A stretch of DNA of 64,000 bases from Tribonema minus. Its lineage: Eukaryota > Sar > Xanthophyceae > Tribonematales > Tribonemataceae. The notes beneath the pieces were generated by a model. The model made no database searches and was not told the origin of the DNA. It was given only the letters and a program-made list of their open reading frames with translations. This document shows, in pieces, positions 1 to 10,400 of this stretch (the first letter of the stretch is position 1; every line of letters begins with the position of its first letter). The stretch covers positions 558,001 through 622,000 of the forward strand of contig JAFCMP010000157.1 in assembly GCA_017506865.1 (NCBI GenBank). Direction: 5' to 3'. The position numbers were made by a program, and so were the translations under genes.

Positions 1-756
1 TACTAATCCGCACCAGGAGCAGCTGTTGGCTCGCGCCCACTGCAGCACCTGGAGATGCCCGCTTGTCGCGGCACGCCAGCAGGTGGCCCGGTCCCAGCAT
101 GCGCCATTCGCTCGCGCCCACTGCAGCACAGCGAGGTGGCCACCTGAAGCCGCTTCTGAGCAGATGACTGAGCCGTCCCGCCCCCATTTGCAGCCGTTGG
201 CTCGCGCCCACTGCAGCACCTCGAGGTGCCCGGCCGCTGCAGCCTCGAGGCACGTGCTGTACGTCCAGCTGCAGCCCGTCTGACGCAACCACTGCAGCAC
301 CTCGAGGTGTCCGCCTGCTGCAGCAGCTGCACATGTATTTTTGTCGAACGTGCAGCCCTCCTGTTGCAGCCACTGCAGCAGCCGCAGATGCCCCCTCTCG
401 GCAGCAGTGTTGGTGTACTCTGGTCGCAGTGGCAGGTCGTGTAAGCTGTGAAGGAGAAGCAGACCTTCTAGATCTCCTTGACATACGCAGGAGTCCTGCG
501 CTAAGGATGCATCCAAGCCGTTCTGCAATGCCCACTCCATCAGGTCGGCGCTGGCCACGGCATCAGCCGCCACTGTCTGGTACTTCCGTGGGGCCTCGAG
601 CTTCTCAAGCTCAGCGTTAGAGGCGGTGCAAGTGGTTCTGGTCATGAACGACGGTGGGAGGAGAGCCAGGATAAGCGGTGCAGTAGTCAACACCGGTTGA
701 TCTGCACCTGCCGCCCTCACTCGGATGGATCTGACCGAGATCTCAGCGTCTGCCAT
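1..756 (-). CDS. Ankyrin-repeat protein, 5' part (runs off the window)
   Basis: On the minus strand the frame is open from an ATG at 756 to base 1 with no stop, about 252 codons; the C-terminus lies outside the window. From about residue 120 it reads as consecutive ankyrin repeats of roughly 27-33 residues built on GHLEVLQWARANGC, with variants GHLRLLQWLQQEGC and GHLAVLQWARANGA. Each repeat is followed by a W-x-x-x-TC-x-x-AA helix. This GHLxVLQW-type ankyrin is common in large expanded families of algae, oomycetes and giant viruses and mediates protein binding. The first 110 residues have no domain I recognise. The frame stays open upstream of the ATG to about 872 without another ATG, so the start could instead be an internal position of an earlier exon. 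No intron is apparent. The fold is certain; the partner and role are unknown. Confidence 0.9.
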   Translation of the reverse strand, partial: MADAEISVRSIRVRAAGADQPVLTTAPLILALLPPSFMTRTTCTASNAELEKLEAPRKYQTVAADAVASADLMEWALQNGLDASLAQDSCVCQGDLEGLLLLHSLHDLPLRPEYTNTAAERGHLRLLQWLQQEGCTFDKNTCAAAAAGGHLEVLQWLRQTGCSWTYSTCLEAAAAGHLEVLQWARANGCKWGRDGSVICSEAASGGHLAVLQWARANGACWDRATCWRAATSGHLQVLQWARANSCSWCGLV

Positions 757-1591
757 GGCTACCTCCCTCTCGCTGAGTGCATTCGGCGTCAACACTGACT
801 CAACAGCTGCGACGCTGAAAGATAAGGCCGATATGCTGCTGCTGCCGCCTCTGGTTCGACAAGGCCGATGTGCGCTGTTTTAACGCCTGCAAAGAAGTTC
901 AACCCACCGTTGAAGTTGTATATTATGTCCTGGACCGTTGAAGTTGATGGAGGGAAAAAAAAGGAAAAAAAAGGGAGGAAGAAAGAGGGGGAAAAGAGGA
1001 TGTTCGGCTGAAATTTGCTGCCGCCGCCCGCGGGCGTACTCCGCCGCGTGCAGCGCGGCTTCAGGCCTAAGACTTGTCAGCGTCGGGTGTGCAGAGTCAT
1101 AAAGACATGCGGCACAGCACATGTGACAGCCGCTGCAAGGGCACAGCTGCAGAATCGTGCAAAAGCAGCACCAATCTGCCATACATGGTGCCACATGTGT
1201 CCGCGATGGTGAGGGTCCCTCCACGGCTGCATTTTGCGCACAAAAATCTGAGATCACTTCCTCAAAAACGTCGATAACCGTTGATGCGCATGGGGGGGAG
1301 GAGGTTTAGAACTTCTCGTGTTTTGCCTCTACGAAGCTTGGGTGTGTCCAGAGCCGTTCTAGCCTGTAAGCGGCAGCTTGCTCGTTGCGTATACTCACAC
1401 GCACACTAAAACTAGGCGTACTAACAGCGAGTCGCGCTTCATGAGTTGCGCCACCTCAAATTCCATTTCAGTTGAAGTAGAATGCCGCCAGGGCTCAGTC
1501 AGTCAGGCGCTGCACTCTGCTGTGAACACACAACACTAGCAGACACAAAGCACTGGTGAACGCTTTGCAAGCCCACGACAGCAGTACAGGC
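757..1591. other. Intergenic region between divergent genes
   Basis: No supported gene. The stretch separates the minus-strand ankyrin gene from the plus-strand SMP-like gene, so it should hold both promoters. It contains a purine-rich tract at about 950-1000 and short TTGAAGTTG motifs at about 908 and 933. No TATA box or other element could be assigned. Confidence 0.5.
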
Positions 1592-4198
1592 ATGGAACAC
1601 ATCAAAGCGACGCCGCATGGGCTCGATCTGGACCTACAGAACATGACCAAGGAGGGCGCTGCTGCCGTGCAATCTGCTGAAGCCGCAGCTCGCGGTGGCA
1701 TTGCACGAGGAGGGCCCAGTGCCCTCGCGCAAAGCGTGGCAGACAGGCATGAAGACGAAGGCACACCGCACAAGGGCCCCCAGCGGGTGCGACTGCCAGA
1801 AGACATCGCAGACAAAATGGTGAGTTCCCCACTGAAAAAAGACGTCAGATGCTGTGAATACTTTGACCCTCAATTTTTGTCGAAGAAGTGTTTCGATCAG
1901 ATGGCGCGTTCAAGAGTCAGCTTTACTTGTCGAGATCGACTTTGTGAAGCTCATGGGGACTGGTTCGTGCGCAGTGTGCTGTGGCTAACACTTGTTTCAA
2001 ATGCCACACATCGCAGCTTGAGCTTGGATTGTTGATTTTTCACAATGTATCTGGCTTGAAGTGCCACAGAAACGTGGTGCTGCTGAATGCAGACACCTTC
2101 ATCAGGACAGCGAGGCAATGGCACTCTCTCAAGCAAAGCTACATTTGACTCCACACCTCATTATGACCAGCTTGTGTTTGAGCCTCAGCCTCGGCCCCAG
2201 CTTTGCAGTGGCATATGACGGGTTAAACACTCGCTTAGCAACGCATATTTACAGCATCCTACTGCGCCATGGCCTGCACCACGGTCTACTTGTTGATTTT
2301 GCGCAGTTAAATTGAGTGCAATAGGCACAGCTCTTACATTGTGCTTGCGGCAGCACGATGCCAGGAGCGCACTTGTTTTAGCTGAATGTGCGTGCATGCA
2401 CCACATTTGTGAGCACTTTCCTCTGCACGAGCCTTTGCACATGCACCTCTCCCTGTCATTTGCAGAAGCTGATGCAAATGTGCATGCTGAGCTCAACCTA
2501 GATGCCGAAGCGCTGCCATCTTCTCATTGAGTGTACCCAATGCGCCAGTGCACACAGATCTTACAGTTGTGACGAAGGCCTGGTCGATGTTTGGACCAAC
2601 AAAGTCACCTTGTTGTACTCATCGCCTTGTATTCCAGCGGATTCAAGGGATGCCGGCTGTCCCATTTGCCTCCAATAAGGGTTCAAAATCTATTTAGCAC
2701 CCTAATCTGCACTGCGCGCTGAGAGCTAGGACGCTGGTGCTGTGACACGGCCGCATAATCGAGCTCCACGCGCGTGCATAGGCGCGCGCGAAAAGCGTTT
2801 TGTTATTTTGTTAACTGCAAAACGTGAATGTTGCACGTGCATAAGCTGTTCTTGACAGTTGTCGATGCCATTGGTGAAAGCCTCACTGAAGCAGGGCTGT
2901 GCTATGGATTGTGCTTCTGCACATTCCTCTGCTGTGCCGCAGCCCAAGGCCGCGCACGTTCTCGCGCGGTAGGCGGGCTGCAGCACTCCCTGCATATGTA
3001 CTACATATACATGCACTTACACTTTATATGCAGTCAGACTGAGTGTCAGCGCTCAACCTCATCTGAAGAGTATGCGCACTCGCTGCATACATGCCCACTG
3101 TCCCGCAGCCTGAGGCCGTGCATGCCCGCACGCAGCAGGTCACCAGCAACATCCATATCACCACACACCTGCCCTGTACTCTGACGCACTGCAACATCGT
3201 GCTTCAAAGTACTGCAAAGGTGAACAAGACAGGTGTAACATTTGTTGCCTTTGATGTTGTTGATGTCTGTGGCAAATCCTCCCTGAGAGATGATCGTGCT
3301 CTGCTCGCGCACCCACCACCTTGTACAGCGCGAGGCGTGCACGTTTGCAAGTAGCAGCACGCAGCGGCGCTCCCTACATGCACTCGAACCGTATTTGATC
3401 TGCTCCAACTATGTCACTGCAGCCTCGTCCGAAGAGTCCATCTGCACCCACTACTACCTACTGTCCCGCAGCCTGAGGCTGCGCACGTGCGTGCGCAGCA
3501 GGCTGGCACCAGCGATCATCGCATCATTAAAATGTGTTCATTGAATTTATTCCGCCTACGTCACCGCTCCGCCTCAACCGAAGAGTGTCTGACAGTGTGT
3601 GTGCACTCGCTACATGCCCACTGTCCTGCAGCCTGAGGCTGCGCACGCACGCGCACAGGCCGGCAACAGTGCTCAGCGCATCAACACACACCTAGTGCAC
3701 ACACACTGCACCCTAAAGCAATGCAAACACTGCGCACAAGAGGTGCACCATTCGTTATGCCTGTGTCAAACCTCATGGAGAGACAATCGCTGACCATGTT
3801 GTTATCCGCACGCTCCCTCCCTCCCGCAGCCCGAGGTCGCGCACGCACACGCGCAGCAGGCCGGCGGCAGCAGCAGCAGCGCTCAGCGCATCAACACCAC
3901 ACCCAGCGCCGTCACGCACGTCACCAAGCAGGGCGCCGGCCCGCGCCAGGCGACAGACGCGCGCGCCACCGGCGGTTACACCGCGCTGAGCAGCGCTGCA
4001 GCCGGCCCGCAGACCGAGGCCGACAAGTGCGCAGCAGCACTCGGACAGGGGGGCGGCTTCCCCCTCGCAGGGGCGGGGGCGCCTTCCCTTTCGGGGGGTG
4101 GCGCGCCCCCCCTCGGTCCCGGGGCGGGGGGGAGCCAGCCTGCGAGCGCTGAGGAGGATGCGGGGATCATGCGAACCCTGGAGAAGCAGGCCAGCTAG
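1592..4198 (+). CDS. Small seed-maturation/LEA-like (SMP domain) protein, two exons
   Basis: Exon 1 is 1592-1819 (76 codons from ATG to a GTGAGT donor). Exon 2 is 3830-4198 (122 codons plus TAG, after a CTCCCGCAG acceptor). Both edges are phase 0, giving 198 residues. Exon 1 carries MTKEGAAAVQSAEAAARGG followed by a GGPSALAQSVADRH stretch, matching the pattern of seed maturation protein domains (acidic residue, AAxxQSAE, x-GG-PxAxxQSxA). SMP proteins are hydrophilic LEA-type proteins associated with desiccation tolerance. Exon 2 is Gly/Ala/Ser-rich and disordered and ends EEDAGIMRTLEKQAS. The first in-frame ATG was chosen as the start. The 2-kb intron carries four decayed copies of the exon 2 acceptor edge. 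The stop codon lies in a TAGGGTTAGGG tract. The SMP assignment rests on one motif block, and an extra small exon in the intron cannot be excluded. Confidence 0.55.
1820..3829 (+). repeat. Intron with serial copies of the downstream exon's acceptor edge
   Basis: The real exon 2 begins after CTCCCGCAG with CCCGAGGTCGCGCACGC. Degenerate copies of this acceptor plus exon edge lie at about 2936-2965, 3102-3150, 3465-3515 and 3625-3690. The last extends through the AQRIN-coding stretch before decaying into a stop. Between copies are related tails containing ACTCGCTACATGCCCACTGTC. All are in the same orientation as the gene, and the copy nearest the real exon is the longest. Confidence 0.7.
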
Positions 4199-6888
4199 GG
4201 TTAGGGTTATGCGACTGGTCACGGCAGGCAACGTGAGGGTTGCGAAAAGGGGGGTAATGTGAGTCCGGTTTTGCGTCAGCCCTAGCCTGTGCGGGTGGAG
4301 TGACGCTTGCCGTTCAGCGACCTACTTAGCAGCTGGCATGACCACGTACGAAATTTCACGTACGAAATACTATTTGGTACCTCACATACTTGAAGATGAG
4401 AAGGGATAGGGTATGTATCCATGATGGCACCTCACCAGCCTGAGGGTCATGTGTCAGTTCTAGGAACTTCGATTGGATGAGGTTCAACCTGCCAGTCTGG
4501 GGTTGGGATTTGTTCGCCACACGATCAAGCTGCAGAAAGAAGCAGGACTGAACATGTATTCTACTGCAAGCAATGGCTCGGGTGCATGTCGGCCGTGAGG
4601 CAATGGCAGCAGCCTCCGCTGCGCTGAACACTCGAGCCAGGCTGGCCCTGGATGTGCAACTTGAAGTTTATGGCTTACATGACTTGTAAATGTATGTCAG
4701 GCGATGCGCATCATGTTGAGCACCACGGATGTGCACCAGTGCAGCACCCACACAGCACATGACGTACATCGAGAAGAAAACCCTGAAGCTGTGACATGCA
4801 CCCAGTGTATTTTTTGGTACCCTGTAGTACCATGTACCATGTACATGTGCTGAGCGCCATTTGAGCCAACACACGCCCAGAGCACATTGGGGTTGCAAAC
4901 GCTCAAAATGAGGCTTTGCTAGCATGCATGCAATGTACAATCTACATGAACTCATTGGCAACCTTCTGCACATGAGGCATTACATATAGTGCATGTCTGT
5001 GCATGTGCAATATTGTACAACTGCGATGCATGCACTCTTGTACAACTTGAAGTGCGATGTTGCCTGGCCGTATATGAGATCATAGTTTGCACCTGATGTT
5101 GTTGATCATATGATACAATGCATTTCAATACCTACATATATAACACTCACGACACTAACACTAGAGGCGCCTGAGAAGCAGCGGGCCGTGCTTGCATGAA
5201 AAGCATAGCTTGACAAGATAGACAGTGCGCATTTGGCCACGCTTCAACTTCAAGTATTGGAAAAAGGGCGTGCAGCAGACATGAACGATTTATTCGGCAG
5301 ACCGAGTCATTTACTCGGGAGTTCGAGTAAGAATTGACTCGCTTCTTGACTGACCACATTGATCATGACTTGGTCAGTTTGGCAGAGGGAGTTTACTCGG
5401 TGACATATCGACTCGGATTTCACAAGTCATCCTAGCAATTTATTTGAGGGCGCAACCCCATAATTAGCAATATTTGATGAGCAGAGGTCCCGCCCGACGT
5501 CTTGAAAGTAATTTGGCCTACACAAATATTTGACTGTAGAAACTGGTTATCCCTGTCTTTGAAGCTTTCACCGAGGCTGATTTAGCCCTTGATCTCTCCA
5601 CGCATGTGGCCTAGGTCCCTCCATGTCGCGCTGCGCACAGCTGATGTGTGGAGATGAAGAAATAATTAAAAGCCCATACGTCCAGACATAGTGCAGGAAT
5701 AGGGCAACTACCGCTTGCGCTCTGGCCTGCCATCAGGGTGCTGAGAGAGGACTGGCCCCCCTCTTCTTGGCACAAATGCAAGAAGACCATGCATCCCCAG
5801 TATACCTTGTTGCACTCGCTTTGCCGGCTGCTTTGCCCTTTGCGACGCCTGTGCATGCTGCTGTTGTACTGCAGGTGCAATGCAAGTTTGGCCCCTTGAA
5901 AAAGAACAAGTAAAAGCCCACAAGTACCATGCTGGCTGCAGAGATGGTGGCGCATGTTGTGCATGCACAGAAGAAATGGGCTGTGACCATGCTGGAAATT
6001 CGCGAAGTGGCTTTTGACATGCAGTTGTGGAGCAATGCGGCAGTGCACCAGCTGCAGACAGAAAAGGGCAGTGACACGCATACAGTAGTGGTTGCTGGTA
6101 GAAAACACAATGTGATTTTGACGCTTACAGCATCACCTTGCACACTTTGGAGGTGGCAGGCGGGATTGTCACTTCAAGTGAAGTTCAAGTTGCCGCGTCC
6201 AAGAACGCAATCTAACCGGGACCGTACCGTGTGTCACAAAGGAAGACAAGGACAGGAGCGGTGAGCGTGCAATAAGCCTACAGAACGCCACAAACAAAGG
6301 TCATATGCCCAGGAACAAAGGATCTCAGGTTATCGGAGCTAACGCCCACAGCTGCAAGGCATCACACTCCACATTCTTCTTGTAAGCGCACCGCCTGTTG
6401 AGCGCTGCTTCGTCTCTACATCCGCTGCATTGCCCGCACGCTGCCAAAGCAGTCGCAACGAGACAGGGCGTGCACAAGAGCACGCCAGCATACCACAATG
6501 GCCGTTGCATCTTTGCCCCCCGCTCTACTTGCGGTGCCTCACGCGCTTGCGCTGATGTTGAGCACCGCTGCAATTGACCAGCACCATGGCTGCCGCTGCT
6601 GCTGCTGCTGCTGTGCCCGCCACCGCCGCTGCTGGGTGTCCATTGAACTTGAGGCGTGGCTGTCAAGAGAGCCAGGCGCCATATCCGCGGCAGCAGCGGC
6701 GGCGGCTGCTGCAGTGTGCATGCCTGCCAAGGCTGACAGCAACGCTCAGCAGCAGCAGCAACCCCCACCAGCAGCAAAAGCGCGTGCGCCTTCCAACTTC
6801 AACTGTCAGTTGGCGCCGCGCAGTGACACTGAGCAATGCCACTGAGGACGGCCTTCGCTCACTGCAGCAGCAGCGCAGCTCTGCCTGC
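4199..6888. other. Intergenic spacer between convergent genes
   Basis: No convincing gene. It follows the stop of the SMP-like gene and precedes the 3' end of the minus-strand membrane-protein gene. It starts with a TAGGGTTAGGGTTA tract at 4196-4209. The stretch 6580-6780 is rich in CTG/CAG trinucleotides. A plus-strand open frame at 5929-6264 has no recognisable motif and no splice context, so I do not call it. Confidence 0.5.
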
Positions 6889-7402
6889 CTATGCTCCCGG
6901 CGCAAACCAGCTGCGCGCGCCGCCGACGCCGCCGCTGCTGCCGCCGCCGCCGCTGCTGCCGCCGCCGCTGGGCGCAGGCGGCGCAAAGTCCGAGGGCTCC
7001 CGCAACAAGTCGCCGCCGCCGCCACTGATGTCGCTGCCGCCGCTGCCGAATGACGTGGAGGGCTCGCGCACCAGCGCTCTATCACTAGCGCCGCCGCCGC
7101 CACCGCCAGCGGCGAAAGCGGCGATAGAGCTGTCGCGCCGCCGCGGCCCCGCCTCGCGCACGCCGTACCCGCTGAGCAGCGCTGCCGCAGAGGCGCGCTT
7201 GCTGCCGAGGGCGACGCTCCCGCCGCCGCCGCCACTGCCGCCGCCGGCGCGTGCGAAGGGCGCCGGGCTTGGCAGCGCGCTGCTGCCGCCGCCGCCGCCG
7301 GGGTGGTGGCGCGCTGCGACGCTGGCCTTACGCTCCGCCGCGGCCGCTGCCGCCGCCTTGATGCCGACGCGCAGCGATGTGATCATGGCCACCGTGTTGA
7401 AC
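6889..7402 (-). other. Terminal exon: Gly/Ser-rich cytoplasmic tail
   Basis: 170 codons plus TAG. The acceptor GCGCGCACAG supplies G to complete the split codon left by exon 7830-8002. The tail starts with RFNTVAMITSLRVGIK and becomes a low-complexity Gly/Ser/Ala region. It has basic patches (GPRRRDSS) and two related acidic/Ser motifs, VREPSTSFGSGGSD and LREPSDFAPP, that look like phosphorylation-type tail motifs. A second copy of the exon's 5' edge lies upstream at about 7490-7525. Confidence 0.75.
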
Positions 7403-10400
7403 CTGTGCGCGCATGGCGGGGGGGCGTTCGTTAGGGTTAGGGTTGGGGTCAGGGTTTGCGTCGGCAGATAGGGTTAGCGATGCCGACGAGGCGATCATGG
7501 CCACCGTGTTGAACCTGCGCACGCATGGTGAGGGGGCGTTCATTAGGGTTAAGGGTAAGGGTTGGCGTCAGTATTGGGGTTTGGGTTAGCGTCAGCAGCA
7601 GCCCGCAGAGCGCGCGGGAGTCTGCGTACGAGCACCGCAGCGAGCGGACTGATGGGTGATGTCCTGTTGATGCCGCTGTGCATCGAGAGAGCCGCTGTCG
7701 CTGCAGCAAACTTGCAGTTGCGTGTTGTGTATCGCCTGCAACATCAGTGCTCGCCACCTAGGAGGCACTCACAACCACAAGGCTGTATGTTGATGATTGT
7801 GTGAAGTGAGTATGTATAGCAGCCCTGACCTGATCATGATGCCCCAGTAGCGGAGGGCGTCACCAAAACGCGCGCGCGCGTCGGGTTCTGCGGCTGCGGA
7901 ACGGTCCCGCGCCGTCGCACGGAACGTTTTTCGGCGCTTGTTGTTCATGCGCCCAACGAGAACCAGCACGGTGTCGAGGTAGACGGGGAGGACCAGCACA
8001 ATCTGCAGCGCTCAGAAAGATGGGACAGCGGCGCAAGTAGGTCAGTGGGTTAGGGCTAGGGTCAGGGTGAGAGTGAATCGACCACTGAAGATCGCAGCAC
8101 TCAATCCATGAGATGGAAGTAGGGCGGGATTGGGGCCAGAGCTAGGGTAAGCACCACCACAATCTGCAGCGCTCAGCAAGATGACACAGTGGCAGCAGCA
8201 GGATGCAATTGAGATGCGGGCAAGCGAGAGCACAGTTCGGCCAGCAAGCAGTAGGGCAGAGGTGGTGTAGGGCCAGGGCTAGGGCAAGCACCACCACAAT
8301 CGCACAGTGCTCATTCGACACGGCAGCTAGCGTTGGACGGTGTCGAGATAGACGGACAGGACCAGCGCAATCTGCAGCGCTCAGCAAGAGGGGACAGCGG
8401 CGCACATAGGGCGAAATGTAGGGCTACGGTGGGGGCAAACACCGCCAAGGGCAGTGCTCATTTGACAGACACCTGGCGTCGAACGTGGTTCTGGTAGGCG
8501 AGCCGGTCTGCACTGCTGGGCAATATGAGACAGCGGCACAAGCAGGACGAATCTAGGGCTAGGGCGGGGGCAAACGCGAGTTGGCCAGCAACGACTGCAG
8601 TACTCAGTTGATGAGGCGGAACAAATGGGGGCGGGTCGAGGTTGGGGCTACTGTGGGGGCGGCAAGCAGCACAGTCTGCAGCGCTCAGCAAGATGAGACG
8701 GTGGCGGAAGTTGAACAGCGGTGCCAGCTGGGTTAGAGCAAGCACGAGTCAAGCAGCAGGATTTGCAGTACTCAGTTGATGAGACGGAAGTAGGGTTCAG
8801 GTTGCTGTGAGCACCAGCATCATCTGCAGCGCCAGGTATGACACAGCGGCAAAAGATGGCAGAAATGGGGCGGGGGCTGGGGTCAGGGGCTAGGGCAAGA
8901 ACCAACAGAATCGCAGTGCTCGGTATAGTCACCATGTTGAAGAGCTGGAGGATCAGGTATGCCCCATACAGGATGTCGGCGGTGGTGACCCCGACTGATC
9001 AAACGCGTAAACCCTAAGGTCAGGGTTAGCCCCAAGGTAAGTCTAGGGTTAGTTCCATGCTGAAGAGCTGCAGGATGCGGTACGCCTTTTGGAGTACGTC
9101 GGCGGTCGTAACCCCCCACAGTAGTCAGAAGTAGTCGAGCTTGCGCTGCCGATCATCAATCCTAACTGTAGGGTTAGGGTTATCCCCAGGGCCAGGGTTA
9201 GCTCAAGCGAAACTGACCTGCTTTCAAATGATTGTGCAATCTCACCATGCTAAAGAGCTGCAGGATGAGGTACGCCCCAAACAATATGTCGGCGGTGGTG
9301 ACCCCGGACTGGTCAAACGCACTAGACCTTGCGCCGCCGACATCAACCTTGATCTTAGGGGGAGTCATACCTAGGGTTAAGGTCAGCCCTAAGGTAAGGG
9401 TTAGTTCATGCGAAGCAAACCTGCTTGATTAAATTAGCAAGCTCACCATGCTGATGAGCTGCAGAATCAAGTATGCCCCATATAGGATGTTGGCGGTAGT
9501 GGCCCCAGATCCCCAAAAAAATGGACATGCGCGCTCGAACTCGCGCCGCCGATCATAAGCCCTAAGGTTAGGGTTTACCCAAAGGTTAGGGTTCTGTAGC
9601 ACCACCTGTTATAGTGATCGTTTCTCGCACACTCACCATGCTGAAGAGCTGCAGAATGAGGTACGCCCCATACAGAATGTCGGCGGTGGTGACCCCTGAT
9701 TGGTCAAACGCGCTCGAACTCGCGCCGCCGATCATGAGCCCGAGGCACGCAATATTGACCAGCAGGGAGCAGCTCTCAGCAAAGTGCAGGAAGCTGTTGG
9801 CGAAGGGCTTCCAGGCACACACGAGCACAAAGTTTGCGCCGTATATGGCGCAGAGCACTGCTGTCGCCACCACGGCGCTGTTGACCAGCGCCGAGATCTG
9901 CGCGGGCGAGCAGAGGAGAGTCAAAGTCTTGAGTCATTAGTCATGAGTCGGGGAGACATGCGGCTGCAGTTCTGCACGCTAGACGGCGAAACTATACAGG
10001 TGGCGACATACATGACCGCAGTGAGCAGAGAAGGTCAGATTCACAAGTCAAAGAGGCATCTGGCATGCTGCCGACCAGCGCCAAGATCTGCGCGCGGGCG
10101 CGGCGTGCAAGGGAGAGAGCGAGAGTCAGAGTCATGAGTCGGGGAGGCATCCGGCATGCAGCGGCTGCAACTCTGCACGAGGCAGTGAGGGCATGTAAGC
10201 AGCGATATACATGGCGGCAGTGAGCAGTTTGTCCCTCGTTGACACCTTCATTTCACCAAAAGTGCTGTGCTAACTGCTTGTTCAGATGCAAATTCTGACC
10301 CTCAGGCTTGCCTGTCCTTCCTGACGAGTGAAGTGCTTTTGAGTTAGCCTTGAGAGAGGGGGGGAGGGAGGGATGACTGATGCGACTGTGCACAAGTTTT

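Noticed and set aside
226-620. Plus-strand open frames over the ankyrin gene
   Set aside because: They are complementary shadows of a minus frame with clear ankyrin repeats.
5929-6264. Plus-strand open frame of 111 codons
   Set aside because: No recognisable domain, initiation context or partner exon; overlapping minus frames are equally long.
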